Part shown: positions 10,988 through 22,229 of the stretch, piece by piece | Position numbering within the stretch: position 1 is the stretch's first letter | Layout of the letters: every line of letters begins with the position of its first letter | Origin: Staphylotrichum longicolle | Lineage: Eukaryota > Ascomycota > Sordariomycetes > Sordariales > Chaetomiaceae | Direction of reading: 5' to 3' | DNA: 64,000 bases | NCBI GenBank assembly: GCA_019096155.1 | Contig: JAHCVI010000003.1 | Location: 1,054,001 to 1,118,000 of the forward strand | Notes under the pieces: model-generated | The model's input: only the letters and a program-made list of their open reading frames with translations | What the model was told of the DNA's origin: nothing | The model's database searches: none | Translations under genes and position numbers: made by a program

Positions 10988-12133
10988 TCACGATCGGGAG
11001 ACAGGTGTGCCAACAACCGTGACAGTGCTAATGGTCCAGGCCTCGTACGAAGTGGTGGTGGTGACGGTTGACTGATAGAAGGTGGAGACGTGCACGGGAC
11101 GGTAGGTCCAGACGTAGGTGCTCATGCTCTTGACGTAGATTGTGGTGACTCCATAAGGCGGATATGTGAAGTCCGGTTTGCCGATTGTAGGGGTGGCGGC
11201 GGCTGCCCGTTCGTTCAAGTCCATGACGATGCCGTCGCCGTCGTCGTTGTCATGACCGCCATGAGAAACGTCATGCCCAGAATCAACATCTGCTACAGCC
11301 GAGTCGGGCCAGAGGTTTGCGCCGCCGGCGCGGCGAAGATGACGGCCTGAGACTGGTGGTGCAACCGTAACAGTGGTAAAACAAGTCGACGTTCCCGTGG
11401 CAACCCTCTCGGTGCTAGTAGTCACCGACAAGGTCTTGGTGGACGAGGTCGTCACTGTGACATATGCATCGGTCGTCGGAATCAGAGTTGTCCTGGCCAG
11501 AGCTGGATTGACAACATATGTCGGCGTTGAAGTCGGCAGGCCGGCATTAAAGGTATAAGGCCTCATATAGATGCTCGCGGCAGTGGGCATCTCCCAGTAG
11601 ATCGTATGGATGCCATCACCCACGTCCTTGCCGCGCAGGCTCTTGCATGCGAACTGGAAGTTGCCCTTATTGATGCTGCTCACTGGGATCGGGTCGCAGG
11701 TGTATGCAGTCTCGCGGACGATTCCACCTAGTGATGAAACACCTCGGGGAACATGGACGACGGGTGTCAGAGAATACGCCTTGCCCGAAACCGATGCAGG
11801 GAGGGTGCATTTGACTGTTGAGGTGGGCGCCCATACCCCCGTTGAGGTCACTGTAGAACTGGTCAGTGATTCGCAGGTGTCTAGAGAGCAGAGATGGAAC
11901 CGACAGGAGCTCAGCCCACACGATGTGCCGCCGATATAGTTAGTGTTCGTCGGCGCATAGGCAAGCCTAGCTTGCACTGGATAGCCCGACCAGGTGACGA
12001 TGGACGGCAGCGCCGGAATGTTTACGAAGCAGATCGGTAACACCATTTGGACGGCCAAAGATACGAGGGATGACTGTAACGACTGTAGGTGTATAAAAAG
12101 AGTGGACGGCAGACGACAGTCAAAAAGTCGCAA
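10988..12133 (-). CDS. Hypothetical secreted Thr/Ser-rich protein
   Basis: A single uninterrupted frame of 381 codons. The N-terminus is hydrophobic over residues 20-45, including LVSLAVQMVLPICFVNIPAL. Either ATG 12133 or the internal Met at residue 30 (ATG 12046) could start a signal peptide. The body has spaced cysteines (GGTSCGLSSCRFHLCSLDTC) and long Thr/Ser/Val-rich tracts (TVTVAPPVSG, STVTTTTSY), as in cell-wall or secreted fungal proteins with heavy O-glycosylation. No enzyme domain is recognised. The C-terminus is not clearly a GPI signal. The function is unknown; an extracellular location is inferred. Confidence 0.6.
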   Translation of the reverse strand: MRLFDCRLPSTLFIHLQSLQSSLVSLAVQMVLPICFVNIPALPSIVTWSGYPVQARLAYAPTNTNYIGGTSCGLSSCRFHLCSLDTCESLTSSTVTSTGVWAPTSTVKCTLPASVSGKAYSLTPVVHVPRGVSSLGGIVRETAYTCDPIPVSSINKGNFQFACKSLRGKDVGDGIHTIYWEMPTAASIYMRPYTFNAGLPTSTPTYVVNPALARTTLIPTTDAYVTVTTSSTKTLSVTTSTERVATGTSTCFTTVTVAPPVSGRHLRRAGGANLWPDSAVADVDSGHDVSHGGHDNDDGDGIVMDLNERAAAATPTIGKPDFTYPPYGVTTIYVKSMSTYVWTYRPVHVSTFYQSTVTTTTSYEAWTISTVTVVGTPVSRS

Positions 12134-14129
12134 ACCTCAGGAGTGAATGGACGGAGAGAAGAAGAGATTGACGCGTCGCGCAACGACATTGACGGTCGAA
12201 ATTTAAGAATACCAGGGCGTTGTGATTTTGGGCCTCTGCCAAGATGTCAGACAAGGATCATGCGGAGTGGTGTCGCCCCGGAGGGATGCGAGCCTGGGCT
12301 GATATGGAGCCGACGAGGGGGAGCGAGGGGAGATGCCTGTCAATAACATTACGAAGAAGGCGACTTGTTCTTCCCAAGCTGTCCCGGCGGGTACCAACTC
12401 CGCCATGCGCTGCTGTTGGACAAATACAGCGAGCTGCCTCAGGCAAGAGCCACGAGGCTACCTAGGTAGGTATTCCGCCTCAGCTCCTCCCCTGCAGACT
12501 AAAGGTAGGTACCTTGGGTATAGCTGGGCAGCAACCCTGTTCACCATTATCAATGAGGTTTGCAGAGAAGAGCTACATAGTATTCACGGATGGGTGATCA
12601 ATGAAGCTCGGAAACCGGCGCCCTCAGCGTAAACCCTGCCGGGCTGGGGGCTGATCTGTTACTACCTGCAAAGAGTCGATGCCCCGGTGACGATCCCCAA
12701 GCTCTGGAACAGGGGTCAGAGACTGACAGGAACGGTAGAGGTTGTCCTGTGGCGTGGATGCTTCGGCGTGCGGTGTGCCGTCGATAATCGCCCGCGTAGC
12801 CTTTGGAGCAGCCTCGACCAGCGAGGCGTCATCGCTCCCGTGTCAACTTGTCGAATCCTCATGAGAGACCAAATTTCAGAAATATGATACGTGCTGTCTG
12901 TTAGTAGGGACGCAGGGAGACGCAGTGAACCGCCGGGGCATCCATTTAACGTCCAGTTCTCGAACCAGCCCCAATTCAGCCCGCCAGACATCGGCGGTCA
13001 CTACCACGCCACGTGGGCGGGTTGCTTGGCAGGAAGTGCCGCCACTTAGAATGGGCACTCGAATCACAGCTGGCTCTCCCGCGATTCTTGTTGGCGAAGT
13101 GGTTCCTGTGGCGGAGACTTTTGCAGCTTGGCGAGGAGCTAACTTGTTTGAAGGAGAAGGCTCATCCAGAAGATTTTGCGACAGAAGTTCAGCGCTGGTT
13201 TGAGCAGTTTCCAACACATCAATCCCAGCCACCGAATGTTGGATAGTGGCCGTCACGTGTGGTGCCCGGATTCCTTCTCCGTTTTGGGCCTTCGTTGCAA
13301 CGGGCACAGCCACAGCCACACGACAGCACCGATTTGGACTCTTTCCAGACACAGCCAGTGGCTCACCAGCGGTAGTCTCACCTTGGCATTGTGGCCTGGC
13401 ATTCAGGGGGTTTTCTCCGCCGGCGTGCCCGAGCAAACGAAAGGGGCTCCTAAGACCAGCCTGGATGGAATGCGGTCTGGTCTCAATGTGGATCGGTGAC
13501 CAAAGAAATGGGACCATTCACTCCAACATCTAGTTCTGTACCGTAGAGCCGCTGAATCCTGGCAACTTTGGAGGAATTGCAAATATGCACGAATGCCAAT
13601 CACTCGGCATCTTCAAGTGTTGTTGTCCAGCACACCCTTGGGTTGACTCAGCAGAGAAGTTTAGTGCTGACGAACATGGCGAGAGCCCCACTGTTGTTCA
13701 CCGCTGGGCAGCCAAAGACGAGCTGGGGAGTTACGAACAGAGCGCGGTTGTGTGGCTTGCCAAGCCTGGGTCGATCTCTCTCGGTTGATGCCGTAGCCGA
13801 CGTGGGATGGGGGGGAGGCGCAGACATTGTTGTGGCTGTTGCGTGTGTCCGAATAGGGAACGACAGCGAGAACACCAGACAGGTAATCTGTTGTGGTCTA
13901 AATCGGGAATACACACCGTTTCTGGTGCCTGTCATCCTCCAGGCCTCGAAGATATTAAAATGGCACCCCAATCTCTCGGCAATGGGGTTGTTCACCACAT
14001 CACATCCAGCCTCAGTCCAGTCCTCAACATTCACTCCTCGTTTCAAACTCTTCCGAGTTATCAAACCTCGATTTAGCCCAACTCCTTACGTGACAACTCC
14101 TCAAAAACCCAACCTCTCAAGTCCTCAAC
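12134..14129. other. Long intergenic stretch
   Basis: About 2 kb with a lower-GC part at 12460-12600 that carries TAGGTAGGTA-like sequence. A 213-codon minus-strand frame at 12876-13517 is open but shows no domain, signal or splice logic, so it is not called. The last 120 bases before 14130 form a CT/AC-rich leader for the hemerythrin-like gene. Confidence 0.5.
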
Positions 14130-14976
14130 ATGGCCCCCGTTTATGCCGACCACCCTTTCGCCCTGATTCCGACCCCCATCTTCCTCGCCAAAGACTCGCA
14201 AACCACCCCCGATGTCTTCGACGAGCTCGCCTCGGAGATGGCCCTGGTGCACAACATCGTGATCCGGGGGCTCAACTCCATCTACCTCCAAGCACCCCAC
14301 ATCAAGCCGGCCGACGAGAAGTCCTTCGCTAGGTACATGGGCGGCTGGTTCGCCCTCCTCCACAGCCACCACAGCGGCGAGGAGGCCATGTTCTTCCCGT
14401 ACGTCGAGAAGATGACCGGCGTCGAGGGTATCATGGACACCAACATCGACCAGCACAAGGTGTTCCACGACGGCCTGGACAACTTCAAGGCGTATGCCGA
14501 CGCTGTGATCGCCGGCACGGAGAAGTACGACGGCAGCCGGGTGATCGAGATAGTCGACGACTTTGGCCCTGCCTTGATGCAGCACCTAGGCGATGAGATC
14601 CCCACCATTCTGGGTCTCCGCCAGTACGGCGACAAGCTGGCGGGTTTACCTAAGTTGTTCCAAGAGGAGGCTGACAAGGTCGGGGTAAGCACTACTGATC
14701 CTTTAACTCTCACAATCTACATCAAGCCCAGTCTGCTGACACACAATACAGAAGGAAGTCGGCGTCTCGGGCCTCGTCTGGTTCTGCGCCCACCTTGACA
14801 GCGAGTACGAGAACGGCAGATGGCAGAGCTGGCCGCCCGCCCCCACCCCGGTCAAGATCCTGGCGCGGTGCGTGCTCTGGTGGACCAACGCCGATGCCAG
14901 GAAGTTTGGTGCCGTCGACAGGACGGGGCATATGAAGCCCCTGTATGCTGTGCCTCAGACTGTGGCAGCGGCTTAG
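14130..14976 (+). CDS. Hemerythrin-like HHE cation-binding protein
   Basis: Two exons, 14130-14684 and 14752-14976 (donor GTAAGC, acceptor ATACAG), give 259 residues. The four-helix HHE pattern is visible: MALVHN in helix 1, LHSHHSGEEAMFFP in helix 2, DQHKVFHDGLDNF in helix 3 and ALMQHLGDEIP in helix 4. His and Glu residues are spaced as needed for a di-iron or other metal site. The C-terminal exon (SGLVWFCAHLDSEYENG) resembles the tail of fungal hemerythrin-domain proteins. There is no signal peptide, so it is probably cytosolic. The family has been linked to oxygen or iron binding; the specific role here is unknown. Confidence 0.88.
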
Positions 14977-15259
14977 AGCTGGACTGGAGTAGGTGCATGT
15001 GTGGATTTTGGGTTTTGTTGAGCGGCCTGCGGGTATTGGATGCATGGGATTGGCGTTTGGTTTCGACGAGGGGCAACAATGAGCATGATAGACTGGAATA
15101 ATTAAAAACATGGACTATTCCGAGTTGCGCCAGTGGCTCTGACTACCAAAAGCAATTCTGGTGAGCACCGGTTGCGGTTTCTCCTTGCCATCCCTGGCTC
15201 TGATTACCCCTGATAGTCCGATAGTGGTGGGGAGCATCTCAACTGGAGAAACTCCCTCG

Positions 15260-15650
15260 TCAGCACTTTCTCTTCTGTCGCGACCTTCTGTCCATCATGG
15301 TGCCGCCGGCGAGGTCGTATTGGAAGCGGATGTCGTCCTTGGGGAACACGAGGGCCGGCACGGAGGCGGTGCAGCGGGCGTGTGCGACGTTGGCGGGGTC
15401 GATGAGCGTCAGGAAGTGCTGCCGGGCCGGGTGGAAGCTGTAGTGGAAGGCCTCGAGCAGGACGGGCGCGTTGGGCTGCTCGAGCAAGGGGGAGTGGAAC
15501 AGCAGCTCGGCCTCGGCCGCGTTGGACACGGACGGCTTCTCGAGGAGGACGTGCTTGCTTTTGGCGAGTGCCTTCAAGGCCCATTCGCAGTGCAGGCCGT
15601 TAAGCAGGGGGATGTACACTGCATCGATGGAGGGATCGTCAAGCAGAGCT
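15260..15650 (-). pseudogene. Fragment of a Gfo/Idh/MocA-family NAD(P)-dependent oxidoreductase
   Basis: The minus-strand frame encodes DDPSIDAVYIPLLNGLHCEW, then LAKSKHVLLEKPSVSNAAEA, EAFHYSFHPA and DDIRFQYDLAGGTMMD. The EKP motif and the EAFHYxFHP segment are diagnostic of Gfo/Idh/MocA dehydrogenases (dihydrodiol dehydrogenase-like). The N-terminal Rossmann GxGxxG part and everything after GGTMMD are absent, so only about 130 of the usual 350-400 residues remain. The 5' side ends within about 10 bases of a pogo-type transposase fragment, which suggests that a transposon insertion broke the gene. No intact copy lies in this window. Confidence 0.8.
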
Positions 15651-15656
15651 AGGGAG

Positions 15657-15864
15657 GTACAAGTCAAAACGACGAGAAGCTAAAGCTTGAAGCAGTAGCC
15701 AAGCTTTATAATGTACCCGCTTTAACCCTCTGTGACCGACGCGCTGGCCGGCCCGCACGACGCGATACTACACCTAACTCACGCCGGCTTACTAATTCCA
15801 AAGAGAAAGCCATTGTTGAATACGTCTTTGAGCTTGATACGGTAGGTACCGAGCGAAGGAAATA
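15657..15864 (+). mobile_element. Pogo/Fot1-type transposase N-terminal fragment
   Basis: A plus-strand frame reads NDEKLKLEAVAKLYNVPALT followed by RRAGRPARRDTTPNSRRLT and KEKAIVEYVFELD, then loses similarity and stops at TAA 15862-15864. This is the Pipsqueak/CENP-B-type helix-turn-helix start of pogo-superfamily (Fot1/Tan1-like) transposases, with its AGRP and RRxTTPNSRxLT signature. Only about 55 residues remain and the DDE catalytic domain is missing. The following 200 bases (to about 16060) are lower in GC and may be more of the element. It abuts the oxidoreductase fragment. Confidence 0.78.
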
Positions 15865-16388
15865 AGGAGGTAGGGGCTGAGTAAAGGGGATAAAAGAGAG
15901 AGAAAGTCGAGGATACAAGAAAGGGACATCAGTTGCTCTATTTATACAGTAGGCGCGGCTAGGCCGTACAAGGACGTACGTCTAACGGAGCGCTATACCC
16001 GATCGGGAGGGCCGCTAAACCCGGCGGGTGCGACAGCGAGTTCTACATTACAACAAGGGACGAATCATCGTGTGACGGGGACAAAACTGGAGTGCCCGGT
16101 GTGATGTAGGACACTCTTCGACCACGCACGCTTCGCAATCGGTTCATCGCTCTTGGCCGTTCAAATACCACAACCAACAATCGCCCTTCGGCCGAGTTGG
16201 AGAATCCCCTCACCTGCGGCGCTAACAACTCCACCACATGCACGATAGACCATCTGATCCCTTGGCCCCGGGCACACGGATACATAATACACCAACCGCC
16301 TAATCCACTCTATTTCAACCTCCACCCGTCACCAACAACCATCATCACCATCACCATCACTTTCACCACCACCACTACCACCACCACC
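15865..16388. other. Transposon-derived flank and leader of the methyltransferase gene
   Basis: Positions 15865-16060 have no open frame and look like remaining element sequence. From 16300 to 16388 there is a CAC/CAT/ACC simple repeat running up to the next start codon, probably 5' UTR. Confidence 0.45.
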
Positions 16389-17114
16389 ATGACAACCGCC
16401 AACAACACCCGCTTCAACGCCGAGGCCCTCTCCTGGGACACCAACCCCGACGTCCTACTCGCGACCACCCTCGCCCACAAAGCCTACCTCTCCCACCTGC
16501 CCCCTCCCCCCACTCTCTCCACCTACAACGTCCTCGACCTCGGCTGCGGCACCGGCCTCCTGTCCCTGGCCCTCGCCCCGTCCGTCCGCTCCCTCACCGC
16601 CGTCGACGCGGCCGACGGCATGATCGCCGCGCTGCAATCCAAGCTCGCCTCCCCCTCCAACCCCATCAAGAACGTCCACCCGGTGTGCACCCTCCTCACC
16701 GACCCCGACGACCCCCTCCTCGCGCTCGACCCGGCCACCCAGACCCCCGTCCCAAACCGCCGCTTCGACCTGGTGGTCTCGCACCTCGTGCTGCACCACA
16801 TCCCGGACCTCCCGCCTCTGTTCCAGACCATCCACGGCTGCCTCGCGCCGGGCGGGCGGGTGATGGTCACGGACTTTGAGGACTTTGGGCCCGGCGCGCG
16901 GCAGTTCCATCCCGAGGCCAAGATGGACGGGGTGGAGCGGCACGGGATCCGGAGGGAGGAGATCAGGCGGGTGTTGGAGGAGGCCGGGTTTGTGGACGTG
17001 AAGGTTGAGACGGCGTTCGAGATGGCCAAGAAGGTGGAGACGGAGCCCGGGAGCGGGGTGATGGGGCCCGAGGTGGTGTTTCCGTTTTTGATTTGTGAGG
17101 GGACGAGGAGGTGA
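16389..17114 (+). CDS. Class I SAM-dependent methyltransferase
   Basis: A single exon of 241 residues. The frame is open further upstream, but the ATG at 16389 follows a CACC-rich leader and gives the natural N-terminus TTANNTRFNAEALSWD. Motif I is VLDLGCGTGLLSLALAP (about residues 54-70), followed by the acidic TAVDAADGM, then FDLVVSHLVLHHIPDLP and GGRVMVTDFEDFGPG, a complete Rossmann methyltransferase fold. The order resembles fungal UbiE/COQ5-like small-molecule methyltransferases. No targeting signal is obvious. The substrate is unknown. Confidence 0.88.
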   Translation: MTTANNTRFNAEALSWDTNPDVLLATTLAHKAYLSHLPPPPTLSTYNVLDLGCGTGLLSLALAPSVRSLTAVDAADGMIAALQSKLASPSNPIKNVHPVCTLLTDPDDPLLALDPATQTPVPNRRFDLVVSHLVLHHIPDLPPLFQTIHGCLAPGGRVMVTDFEDFGPGARQFHPEAKMDGVERHGIRREEIRRVLEEAGFVDVKVETAFEMAKKVETEPGSGVMGPEVVFPFLICEGTRR

Positions 17115-17371
17115 TGGGCGATGGGGGTGGTGATGGGTGGAATGGATGGATTGAGCATTGTGTAACGACGAAAGGGGGGATGGTTATGTTGGAAAGGGTA
17201 CCTTAGCTAGGGAGGTCTGGCTAGGATGGTAGATTCAACCAATGTCTCGTGTATATATTAGTGATTATGTGGTGTATCGTGATAGTTTCCGTGGACATGT
17301 TCCATACATAAGCACATCATGAAGACCGCTTCAGCGACAAAACAGTCCAGTCAATCCCAGCATGGCAGCTC

Positions 17372-20300
17372 TCATCTCTGCCCAATCGTATTCCGCCTCG
17401 TCCTCTCATTCTCCCGCCTCGTCGCACCCGTCACGCGGCTCCATTCCTCCCACTCCCTGCTGATCTCCATGAGCACGCCGCCCATGACCTGCGCGCTGGC
17501 CATCAGGCCATGGCCCTCGCCCTCGAGCACGCGCACCTCGCACCGCCGCATCGTCTTGCCCAGCCACCGTACATTGTCTACCGGCACCCGCGTGTCTCGG
17601 CTGCCGTGGTGGATCACCACGGGCCTGGTGATGTCGACGTAGCGGAAGCCGATGGTGTGCCGGCGCTCGAGGCACACGAGCAGGTCCACCGCGGGGTTGG
17701 CGCCCGTCGTCGCCAGTTGCCAGATGGCATGGGTCAGACGGTTGTCGTACAACTCCTGCCGCTCGCGGTCGGCAATCTGCGAGGTCGCCAGGGCGGCTGC
17801 CGTCGAGAGGAGGTGGTCGTCCGACTGACGCCCGAACGCTTGCTGCGTAGAGTTGGACCGGCGGTGGCGATGCCCGCCGATCCCGTGGCCCTGGGGCGGG
17901 CCAGCATGTCCGGCCGGCCGGAAGTGGTCCCTCTCCTCCTCGACAGCGCCAGGAATGGTTGGGAAGTCCTTGGTGTTGTGGTGGAGATTCTCTTTGTTTT
18001 CCGACGCTGTGTGAAACAAGCCCTTCGGTTGATCCTTGTTGTCTTTGGCCGCGGCCGCTGCGTTGATCTTCTTGTCACGTTTCGTGCGCTTTTGCTTCGG
18101 GAGCGAACTGGTGATGCTAGAACTTGTCGCTGTCATAAAACTGCTGTTCGCGGCCTTCAAAAACGGAGTCGGCAACGCCCGCAGGATCCTTTGGCTCGTC
18201 GGAATGGCGTTTGTGGGGGGCAGTGGCGTCTTCTCGCTGGCTCCGAACACGTTCATCTGCGACGGCGGTATCCAAGGGGCAAGCAGATGGATCCTGCCTC
18301 GGATGTGCTGTGGCATCCGCAGGGCCGTCGCAAGCGCGTAGATTGCCCCCGCGGAGTGCGCCAGGATGGAAAACTTTGTGATCTTGAGGGATTGGCAAAT
18401 CGCATACACGTCGTCTGCAGAACTAGCTGTTAGTCACGCACATAGTTGACGCTCGGGTGCGAGGGTAGAGTAGAAATTCACATACCGGGCCAGCCCAAAG
18501 GTGTCGCGGTGCCGTCCGCGTAGGGCTCGCTGTCGCCGACACCCGGGCGATCGGGCGTGATCAGACGCAGTTTCAGCGTCAAGGCCAGTTCGTCGTAGAA
18601 GGCCGTGATGTATCTCGTCAGGCCCATGCCGACACAGCAGAACACGGCGCTCCCGTTCGGGTCTCCAACCTCACTAAAGCTGATCACCCGGCCGGTCTGA
18701 GGATGCTTGATCGTCTGGCTCAGCCGAGGACTGCACAGGTAGCTCTCGACGGAGTCGTCGATGCTGTCGGCGCTGCGTGGCCGCTCATACGCGACATGCG
18801 ACCGGTCACTGTGCCTATTGTTGTTCGCCGTTGGGGCGCTCGGCTCGGCGGCGGTGTCCGGGATGGGGCTGGCGGTGCCCGAAAGCCGCTTGAGCTTGGA
18901 GCTGCTGCGCTTCATCTTGATGGTCGTGCCGCCGCCCTCACTGGCGTAGCCCCCAAACGGATCGGGTGTAAGGCGTCCGGAGCGTCGTCGGTACTCGGCG
19001 CTTGCTTCTCTGTCGCGGCGGCGTCCTTGGGCGACAGCGGGGGAGGGCGCACCGTCGTCGACGGCATCGGTGTCGGGGAACATGGCTACGGCGGGGGTGG
19101 AGGGGCTCGTACCGGAGACGTCGGTACGAGGTTTGCTCAATGACGACAGTTTTTCCTGCGGTAATCCGGTCGAGAGGTTCAACGGATCGAGCCCTTGACC
19201 CTGCTTTTGACTGGGATAGGACCGCTTCGTCGTATCGCTCTGCGCGCCGCGAGCCCCGCTGCTCTGTTCTTCGAGCTCCGGGATGGTGCCGTACGCGCCG
19301 TTGTCGCTATCACGCTTCGAAGTTCTTGATGTCCTCGCCGATGCCCTCTTGGAACTCCCAGCCTTTCTCAGAGACGAATCTCTGGCCGGGATCAGCCGAG
19401 GGTTCGCAAGATTGTCCCCGGGGCCGTCGGATGCACCCTTGTATTCGTTGTCGATGGCAAAATATCCGTTGGGCTCCTCGTTGATGATGGACTCGGCGGA
19501 AAGGGGATCCAGGCGGGGGGTTGTGGGGCCACTCGCCGAGAGCCTGCTGGCGTTCCCGCCGACGGCGCCGATGCTGGCACGCTTCTTCTCGGCTTCCTTT
19601 TCTCGCAAAGCCTCCTTGCTGCTCATGTACATGAGGCCGCGCTGATGCCGGGTACCCTTCTTGCCCCAGCTGTCGTAGGATGGTTGCCTCTTGACGCCCG
19701 GTGCTTCGGCGCCGGGCGACAGTGGCTCCTGGCTGCGCTCGATGCTCAGCTTTCCGATGCTTTCAGCAGCCGATGTGACAGATCCTTTGCTCGACGGACG
19801 GGAAACGCCGCTGCTGCTGCGCCGCGAGAGAAGGCTTTTCAGACCAGACGAGTCCCGAGCGCCGGGGCTTCTGGGCGACTTGGGCGCCGTCAGCGGCGAC
19901 AGGCCGCTCGGTGGCTTGGACGTCCGGACGACCGGAGCGCTGGCCGGCAGTTCTTCTAGAGGGACATCCTCCTCTTGCAGTTGCTTCAGCGACGGCTGGG
20001 AATAGGCGCCGTAATCCACGCCGAACGAACCGCCGGTCGGGGAGCCGGGAACGGACAGGGCAAGAGGGCTCCCGAGGCCGACGGGGCTCAGGTACGAGGG
20101 GCCGTCAAAGTGTTGGCTCACTGGCCTGGAGATGGCGGATAACGATGTGATCAAGGACGAGATGACCTCGGGCGACGCAGCGGGGAGGGGCCCAACTTGG
20201 TCGTCTTCTTGGTCTCGGAGGTAGCGCTCGGCGTATCGTTCGCGGTCTCGGACGGACCAGTCGGCAAAGACGTCGTTGTAATCGCGATCGCGGGTGGCAT

Positions 20301-20445
20301 GGGATCCCGGGGCCGGGGCAGGGTGGGAGGGATCGCGGTGACGGGAGGACTGGTGGCGGTCGGGTGACTGCAGCCGAGGGCGCTCACGTTCTCGGGACCT
20401 GCGAGGGATGGGAGGCGGGGCGGCAGCTAGGGAGGAGTAGTCCAT
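17372..20445 (-). CDS. Large alpha/beta hydrolase with disordered N-terminal half
   Basis: Two exons, 20445-18486 and 18414-17372 (donor GTATGT, acceptor CTGCAG, branch-like CTAAC), give 1000 residues. Residues 1-560 are Ser/Pro/Arg-rich and probably disordered. The hydrolase fold starts near residue 575 with HPQTGRVISFSEVGDPNG, and LITPDRPGVGDSEP precedes the intron. The nucleophile elbow is AHSAG with Ser674. A Lys/Ala/Asn-rich insertion of roughly 150 residues interrupts the core. The acid and base regions are VVIHHGSRDTRVPVDN and EGEGHGLM. Proteins of this shape are conserved in filamentous fungi. Likely a lipase/esterase-type enzyme or regulatory hydrolase; the substrate is unknown. No signal peptide. 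Confidence 0.88.
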
Positions 20446-22229
20446 GATGGCGGTAGCGCCGGCGCCGGCGGGCCGGCTCGGGTAATATGGGTGCAGTCGC
20501 TAACCTGGTTTGTCGGCAGGGCGCAGGACGCCGAGCAGAGTCGGGGGAGGGATCTCAGGGGTGGTTGCGCCTACACGTGCGATCGGGGTCTCAGGACGGC
20601 TGTTGATCGTCGGCGTGTCTCGGAAGCATGTGCGGTGTGCGAGTGCGGTGTGTGTGCGGGCTGCGGGCTGTGGGCTGTGGGATGGTTGAGACAGACTCCT
20701 GCAGGTATGCGCGCCTGCATGCAGGAGGACCCGGCGTCGACAGCTTCGACGTTAGTTAGAGCGGGCGTTGTCCGAGACCAAACCGGCGAGCGTGGGTCTT
20801 GCCGTGCGCTCGATCAGGAACCGAGAACCTGGCGGGAACAAAAGATGGGACGGCGGGGGTTTGCCTGCGACAGACACGAACTGCCGGGCGTGCTGTTCCC
20901 CGTTTGAGGCGACAATTGCTAATCGAAGCCCAGATAGAGCCCGCAGCGTGGATTCTTTGGCGGCGAGCAAGGGCTAGGCCAAAAGTCGAGATCGCGACGC
21001 CATGCAGCAGCACAGGCTCCAAAGGGACTGTTTGCTGAAAAAAACCCGCCGCCAAATTGTCACGCGGCGCGAAGGAAGCGGAGCAGCTCAGCAGCGCGAG
21101 AACAAAAAGGCACTTGGAGGTGTGGAGAACACATGCAAATCCGGGGACCAGGGGTCTTGGGGGTCTTGGTGGGCCCAATTCGCGCGTCTCGTTGGACCGC
21201 AAGACTGCAACAAATGTCCGCTCAGACGGCTGCACGACTGGAGCTCATTCCGAGTCAGGGCAGTCCTGCGAGCGCCAATTTGCTGTGTGGGCAATCGAGG
21301 TGTGGCTCCTGCACGGGAAGCTGTGAGCGAGCCCGAATGGAAAGGGCGCATTGACTTTTCTGGTGGCCTGTGCGCCCAGACTGCCCCTGAAATGCAGACG
21401 GTTCCCAAGCCGATCCGATGCATCGCGTTGCTTCTGCACGGCCAATTGACACGAGATGACCCCAGCTTCCAAGAGGATTCCTGTGCATCGGCCGAAAACT
21501 TTCGCATGCGAAAAGAAACTGAGCGGAACAACCACTCTGGCGGGATCTGCAGCTCCATATTTGCCGTGGCATCGTCTGCCTTAAGGTTATTGAATCCCGA
21601 CGCTCTGGAGCCAGACCTGCCAGGAACTGAGCAATTTCGACGCCCACACGATCCAGATATTGACATGCTTGGGGACCCAGCAAGACCAGGTTCAGGCGGG
21701 GTTCGTCCCAAGTTTTCCCAAGCTTCCAGCAACCGGAAAGCCTTCCATGCGCGGCTTGGCAGAAGCTTCAACCTCCACAGGTCAGGACACACAGCAATGT
21801 TGATGCTGATCTCTCCCGGGTTGGGCTCAAGCCCGGCGGCCCTGGCTCAGCAGCTTTCCGTTTTTGGATTTCAGCTCTCACAGCCCGCACCTCGCAATTC
21901 GCAGCCACTCGCAGCCCTCGCAGCCGCCCAACAACGAGGTTCTGCCAGGTCAGACCGCTTGGCAACACAAGCCCAGATTGCAATGACGTCATAGTACTCC
22001 CAGTTCCAGAGCAAGGAGTTGGATCAGAATGTGAGCTTGGAGGATGAGGTGAGGACAAGGTGCCGCCTGATGGGATGGTAAGTAAGGTACCTACTTGTGG
22101 GAAGTACCAATGCGCTGCTTCTCGGCGAGGTGCGCAACTTCCCCTCCGCAACTCGGCGCGTGTCTCTCGACTCAATTTAAACACTGGCAACATCCTCAAC
22201 CACGAGCCTCGCGGCGAGAACCCGCCAAC
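20446..22229. other. Divergent intergenic region
   Basis: 1.8 kb lie between the starts of the hydrolase (-) and sterol-desaturase-family (+) genes. A 330-codon plus-strand frame at 21002-21994 is open, but its sequence is compositionally random and has no recognisable domain, so it is not called. No repeat stands out. Confidence 0.55.

Noticed and set aside
12876..13517. 213-codon minus-strand frame
   Set aside because: Nothing recognisable in it; its AVAVPVATKAQ and GVVVTADVW parts could be chance in GC-rich DNA. Not enough to call a gene.
21002..21994. 330-codon plus-strand frame in the divergent intergenic region
   Set aside because: No domain, no signal sequence, no splice logic; compositionally random.
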